Assembly (NCBI GenBank): GCA_934047225.1
Contig: OW203983.1
Coordinates: forward strand, 620,001-684,000
Origin: Ypsolopha sequella
Taxonomy: Eukaryota; Arthropoda; Insecta; Lepidoptera; Ypsolophidae
Direction of reading: 5' to 3'
DNA length: 64,000 nt
Part shown: one piece after another, positions 60,428 through 64,000 of the stretch
Position numbering within the stretch: the first letter of the stretch is position 1
How the letters are laid out: each line of letters begins with the position of its first letter
Translations under genes and position numbers: made by a program
Notes under the pieces: generated by a model
Seen by the model: only the letters and a program-made list of their open reading frames with translations
What the model was told of the DNA's origin: nothing
The model's database searches: none

Positions 60428-63129
60428 TTATGATGTTGGTGTTTTGTAAATATTATTGTATTTTATAGGCCCAAAGTAAACCTTTGTTTGAATTATGTGC
60501 AAGTGAAGTTTGCAGCTTTCTGCATGATAGTTGTTTTTACATGTCTTTGTAAGTGTACTATTGTACACACTTTCGTTCGAAACCCATATTCCTGTTTGTA
60601 GTCTCTTCAAGCGACTAACATTAATATTAATAATTGGGTTTTTTTTCAACAGACTTAAGGTCGGGAGGCTATCACCTTGTTATTGGCTGTTCCTTCTGAA
60701 CACACCTTATTTACCCTTGCATAGTGCTAAAGATAGCTATTATTTAGTAGGTTTAGTATATTTATCATTTTCCATATTTATGTATATCCAAAAATGAAAT
60801 ATTTTTGAAATTTTAAATAGTCTTTCTTAAGTTTTCAGTTTGTCTATTTACGATTTTAAACAGTAATTAGATATCCATTTTTGACTGGGGTTTTGAACAA
60901 TTTTTATTGTTAGCCTTCTTAAGAAGCTAACATTTTGGTAAACGCAATATTATTCAATGACTTTTCGTACGGGAGGTCACCAAACCTTTGAAACCCAGCG
61001 TTCTAATCTGGAGCCACCGGTTCTGCCCTTGCTCGTGCTAAAGGTGACCAAGTAGAATCCATAGATTCTACGGGCCATTGGTCTCGGCCCCGAAAAAGGC
61101 TCTTTTCAAGATGTCCGCAAACCCATATTAGTAGAGAGCTGTAAATATTTGTAAATATTTTCTCAGTGTAAATATCTGTACATACTTGTAATTTTTCTCT
61201 CTGTGTAAATAACTGTATATAGTATCTCGTTGTACATATATTTACTTCCTGGAGAGTAGTACATTCTTTTCTTGAACAGAGGTTTACAAATTTTGGTCCT
61301 ATAAAAGTATTGTCATTTTAAGTTTACACTGTTTCAATTTATTGAAATTATGTTGAATAATATGTTGGATTCCTTTTGAGTAACTGTTTAGATAACGTAC
61401 ATTAGTAATGACCGATAAGGGTTTCGAAAATTCTTCAATGTCAGACCGTTTTGTTCTCAATTTTGCTCAATTCAGATACATAAGTCGTGTCACATCGGTG
61501 TAGGATGTAGACAGAACTTCAAGGTGTTTGTCTGTATGGTAACATTTTATTTCTTTAGGTATATAATTTTTTTTTAAGATTGTGTGTTGTATGATTGTGG
61601 CAACGAAAGTGATTTATGAAAGGTGAATTTCTTTTATGGTATTATTTATGTATATTTAATTCTTTTAAGTCCCCCAGGAAACGTTCGTGTCAGATCTTAT
61701 TTCTAGTCTCATAGACTTCGCTTTAGAACGACTACTGACTTAGGTGTAGCTTCTTCTCATAAGAATGAATGGGTTTATGGTTTTTGTTACCTTTCAGAAA
61801 ATTTAAACACAAAAGTAAAGCTCCTTTAAATTTTTAGCGTTTTGAATTTCCATAAAATTGAATATGGGAAATTACCAAAGAAGTTACAGTTCGGGAACAA
61901 AACGAAAGTCTATTGTGATTTATTGTTTGGATTTTGTATGGGTATTTTCTTTAAAAAATCGTTTTTGCAACCCTTATGAAAGAAAGAAAGAAAGAAATAC
62001 CTATGATAACTTTATTTAAAGCAAGTATCACAAATACTCTATTTTCTAGTAGCTATACATTTTGTTTTATAGAGTTTTTCGCTTTATTTTTGTTATTTGT
62101 GATATTATGCGTTATGTTAATCATGCAGCGTCATCTATGATCTTAATGAAACAATGGTTACTAAGTGGTGTAGAAATTCAATTTGCTTTCGAGAGTACAG
62201 TACAGTTCATATTAGTTCACGTGCTCCTTGATAGATGGCTCCACATGATTCAATTCTGACGTTCGATGTTAGTTTAATGAGGTTTTGTCCTGTTGTATAT
62301 AGAGGGCGCAGTTACTAGTAATATTTTTTTTTTGTTTTGAAAATAGTTGTGTGCAATTAGGTATGTAAATTTTGGGGAAGTTTTAGCTTCATATTATTGG
62401 AAATATGGAAGTTTAGTCTGTCCTAGTACTGTTTGGAGGTCGTTTCCTTGTGTGTACTGTTGGTCAGGTGTTGGTTATTTGGGATTTATTTTGACATTGG
62501 TCCGAAATATTTGTTTTGGGGTCGAAGCCCATTAGAAATGTTAGAAGTGGCAACCTCATAGTTTGGTTGTGGCCGAGATAATTTTTTGACTTTGGTCGGT
62601 GTCCAATTGTAAAGTATTAGCGTTGAGTTTAAATAACGAAAGACTTGGTGTTTGTTTGCTTCTGTGTATTATTTTGGTGTCAATAATTTGTAATTTAGTT
62701 TGTTAAGTTCTTAGATATTGGAGTCGATAATTTGTAAGATGTTGGTTTATATAAGTTTTTAGTATTTATAAATAGTTACCCAGCTTTAGTGTACCAGTAA
62801 GTTATTGTTGATAAATGTCAAGTAGGTTCATTTAGTTTGTTTGGACATAATAAGTTTTATTTCAACTTTAGTTATCAACTTAGAGACTCAGTAAAGTTTT
62901 TGAATTTTAATACAGGATTGTAATTAATTTGAATTTCACAAGTTTAAAGTTTAGTCGCACATTAGATTTGTTTAATAAGAGTTAGTGTGTACAGTTAAGG
63001 TTAAGAAGATTAGGGTTCGTTAAGGGTCAGCGTCCCATTACCTAGGTTCCGCAGCCTGTAGTGACTTAAAATGTTTTATTTTTCTTTTTCAATTTTCTTT
63101 TTTTAATATTTTTTTGGCTGACCGGGTAA
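60428..63129 (+). other. Gypsy 3' non-coding region
   Basis: 2.7 kb between pol and 3' LTR without a convincing gene; the ORFs are short and AT-driven, and I see no env-like ORF. Small hairpins occur: gttagccttcttaagaagctaac (60909-60931) and gtagaatccatagattctac (61052-61071). A cluster of TGTAAATA motifs lies at 61140-61215. 61979-61998 is (GAAA)n. A polypyrimidine tract, not a purine tract, lies just upstream of the LTR (63078-63118). Confidence 0.6.
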
Positions 63130-63849
63130 TGTAGCGCTGAAATTAATATTGAGTATTTGGGTTCTCGAATTTACAACGGATCAACGAGAGCGGCAACTAA
63201 CAGTCGGCGGGTTTTTCCCTGGATCATTGTCGGTTGGAACGGCGCGCGGCTGGCGTGATGCGAGTTCAGCCAATAAGAGGCCACAAATAAGACGCGACGA
63301 AATTTTGAATTTCGGCGCCCGCAAGCTACGAAAAGTTGAGAGAGAAAAGACTAGTCCGAGAGAGAGGTCGGAGATGGCGCGAACAACGACGTTTGGGCAG
63401 ACTAGGAGCGGCCCTCGTCATAGAGAGTTGTGTGCAAGTGATTTCACTGGAGAGATATAGTAGAGTGCAAGTATTCCAGTGGTATCATTATTGGAAACGA
63501 AGTATTTATGTGGCTGCCGAGATTTGTAACGGTACGTCATGCGACTGCAAACCAACCGCTGCCAAGAAGTCTGACATCGTATACAGGTAGACCCAAATTT
63601 AGGTACCGTAAGATAGCTCAGGTTTTAGTAATAGGGCCTTAGGTATTAAGCCTTGGTATAAATAAACATTTCATGTCCTGTTAATATGTTTTTATTAGTC
63701 TTAACTTTCCCGCTATGTCACGATTACTAGAATCCCTATAGCAGAGGCCGAACCACCCCTAGGAAGTTCTTGCTGGCTGCCGTGGCATCAATTTGTATCA
63801 GTGACCTTTTCAATTAGGAACCTTGACCAGTCAATTTGAAGCCGTGACA
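63130..63849 (+). repeat. Gypsy 3' LTR
   Basis: 720 bp, TGTAGCGCTG...GCCGTGACA, homologous to 47795-48540, followed by ACTG (63850-63853). Confidence 0.9.
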
Positions 63850-63853
63850 ACTG

Positions 63854-64000
63854 TACCTGTAAGAAAAGGCATTTTCAATCAAACAGTTTACACCTTGTTT
63901 CATCCCCTTATATTGATTGGGATTATGTTGAGAATGGGTTTCTGCAATTAACTTGATCTCTGTCTACAATGTTTTTGCAAAACAAACAACATGGAATTTC
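63854..64000. other. unassigned right flank
   Basis: AT-rich flank of the Gypsy insertion. It should be contiguous with 47573-47794 in the pre-insertion chromosome. No gene seen. Confidence 0.4.

Larger units (their letters stand above)
47795..63849 (+). mobile_element. Ty3/Gypsy LTR retrotransposon, with BEL-D nested
   Basis: Bounded by LTRs TGTAGCGCTG...GCCGTGACA (746 and 720 bp) and a 4-bp ACTG duplication (47791-47794, 63850-63853), the usual Gypsy length. It contains gag remnants (49090-49715), protease (57236-57514), RT (57750-58630), RNase H-integrase (58632-60427) and a long 3' non-coding region. BEL-D (49848-57235) is inserted between gag and protease. Own sequence is about 8.7 kb. 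Confidence 0.9.

Noticed and set aside
60531..60797. 88-codon hydrophobic ORF considered as an env remnant
   Set aside because: AT-rich, no signal peptide-furin-fusion arrangement, and no neighbouring homology; likely chance.

Overview
The window is eukaryotic and looks like insect intergenic DNA made almost wholly of transposable elements stacked inside one another. I saw no host gene, tRNA or rRNA. The AT-rich background, the abundance of BEL/Pao, Helitron and CR1/Jockey/R1-type elements, and a Helitron end of the form GC-rich hairpin (GCGGGCGAAGCCGCGGG) followed by CTAG|T suggest a lepidopteran (moth or butterfly) chromosome. That host assignment is inference from repeat style, not from a host gene.

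Left part (1-26 kb): a truncated BEL/Pao gag at the left edge (minus strand) abuts a decayed Polinton/Maverick (adintovirus-like). The Polinton modules run left to right: a DUF8207-type protein, a small conserved-looking ORF, a retroviral-type integrase with chromodomain, a parvovirus-type phospholipase A2 protein and an adenain-like cysteine protease. The Polinton is cut by a Helitron (3029-8148, itself carrying an R1/LOA/I-type LINE) and by two BEL/Pao elements. BEL-1 (8953-15765, minus) has 5-bp target duplications GTTAC and nearly identical LTRs. BEL-2 (17323-26131, plus) has target duplications GAATC, and a THAP-bearing P-like DNA transposon with two fold-back MITEs sits inside its pol.

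Middle part (26-47.6 kb): two Helitrons of one family lie in opposite orientation (A, plus, 26.1-28.7 kb, Rep deleted; B, minus, 34.6-43.2 kb, Rep present). Between them is a gag-only BEL derivative (BEL-C, minus). Helitron B is split exactly between Rep and helicase by a LINE with one intact 961-codon ORF (37114-39999). A Helitron-related repeat block to its right is split by a CR1-like LINE with two ORFs overlapping by ATGA (43.8-47.3 kb).

Right part (47.8-63.85 kb): a Ty3/Gypsy element with 746/720-bp LTRs and a 4-bp ACTG duplication. BEL-D (49848-57235) is inserted between its gag and protease with a GATAG duplication. BEL-D carries a TIR DNA transposon (51150-53018), which carries a MITE. 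That is four levels of nesting, readable from target duplications and from an empty site in BEL-C.

Most genes are broken. The longest intact reading frames are the 961-codon LINE ORF, the CR1-like ORF2, BEL-1 gag-pol up to an insertion, two BEL gag ORFs, the Gypsy RNase H-integrase ORF, and the Polinton PLA2 ORF. Family names rest on motif recognition by eye; no database search was possible.
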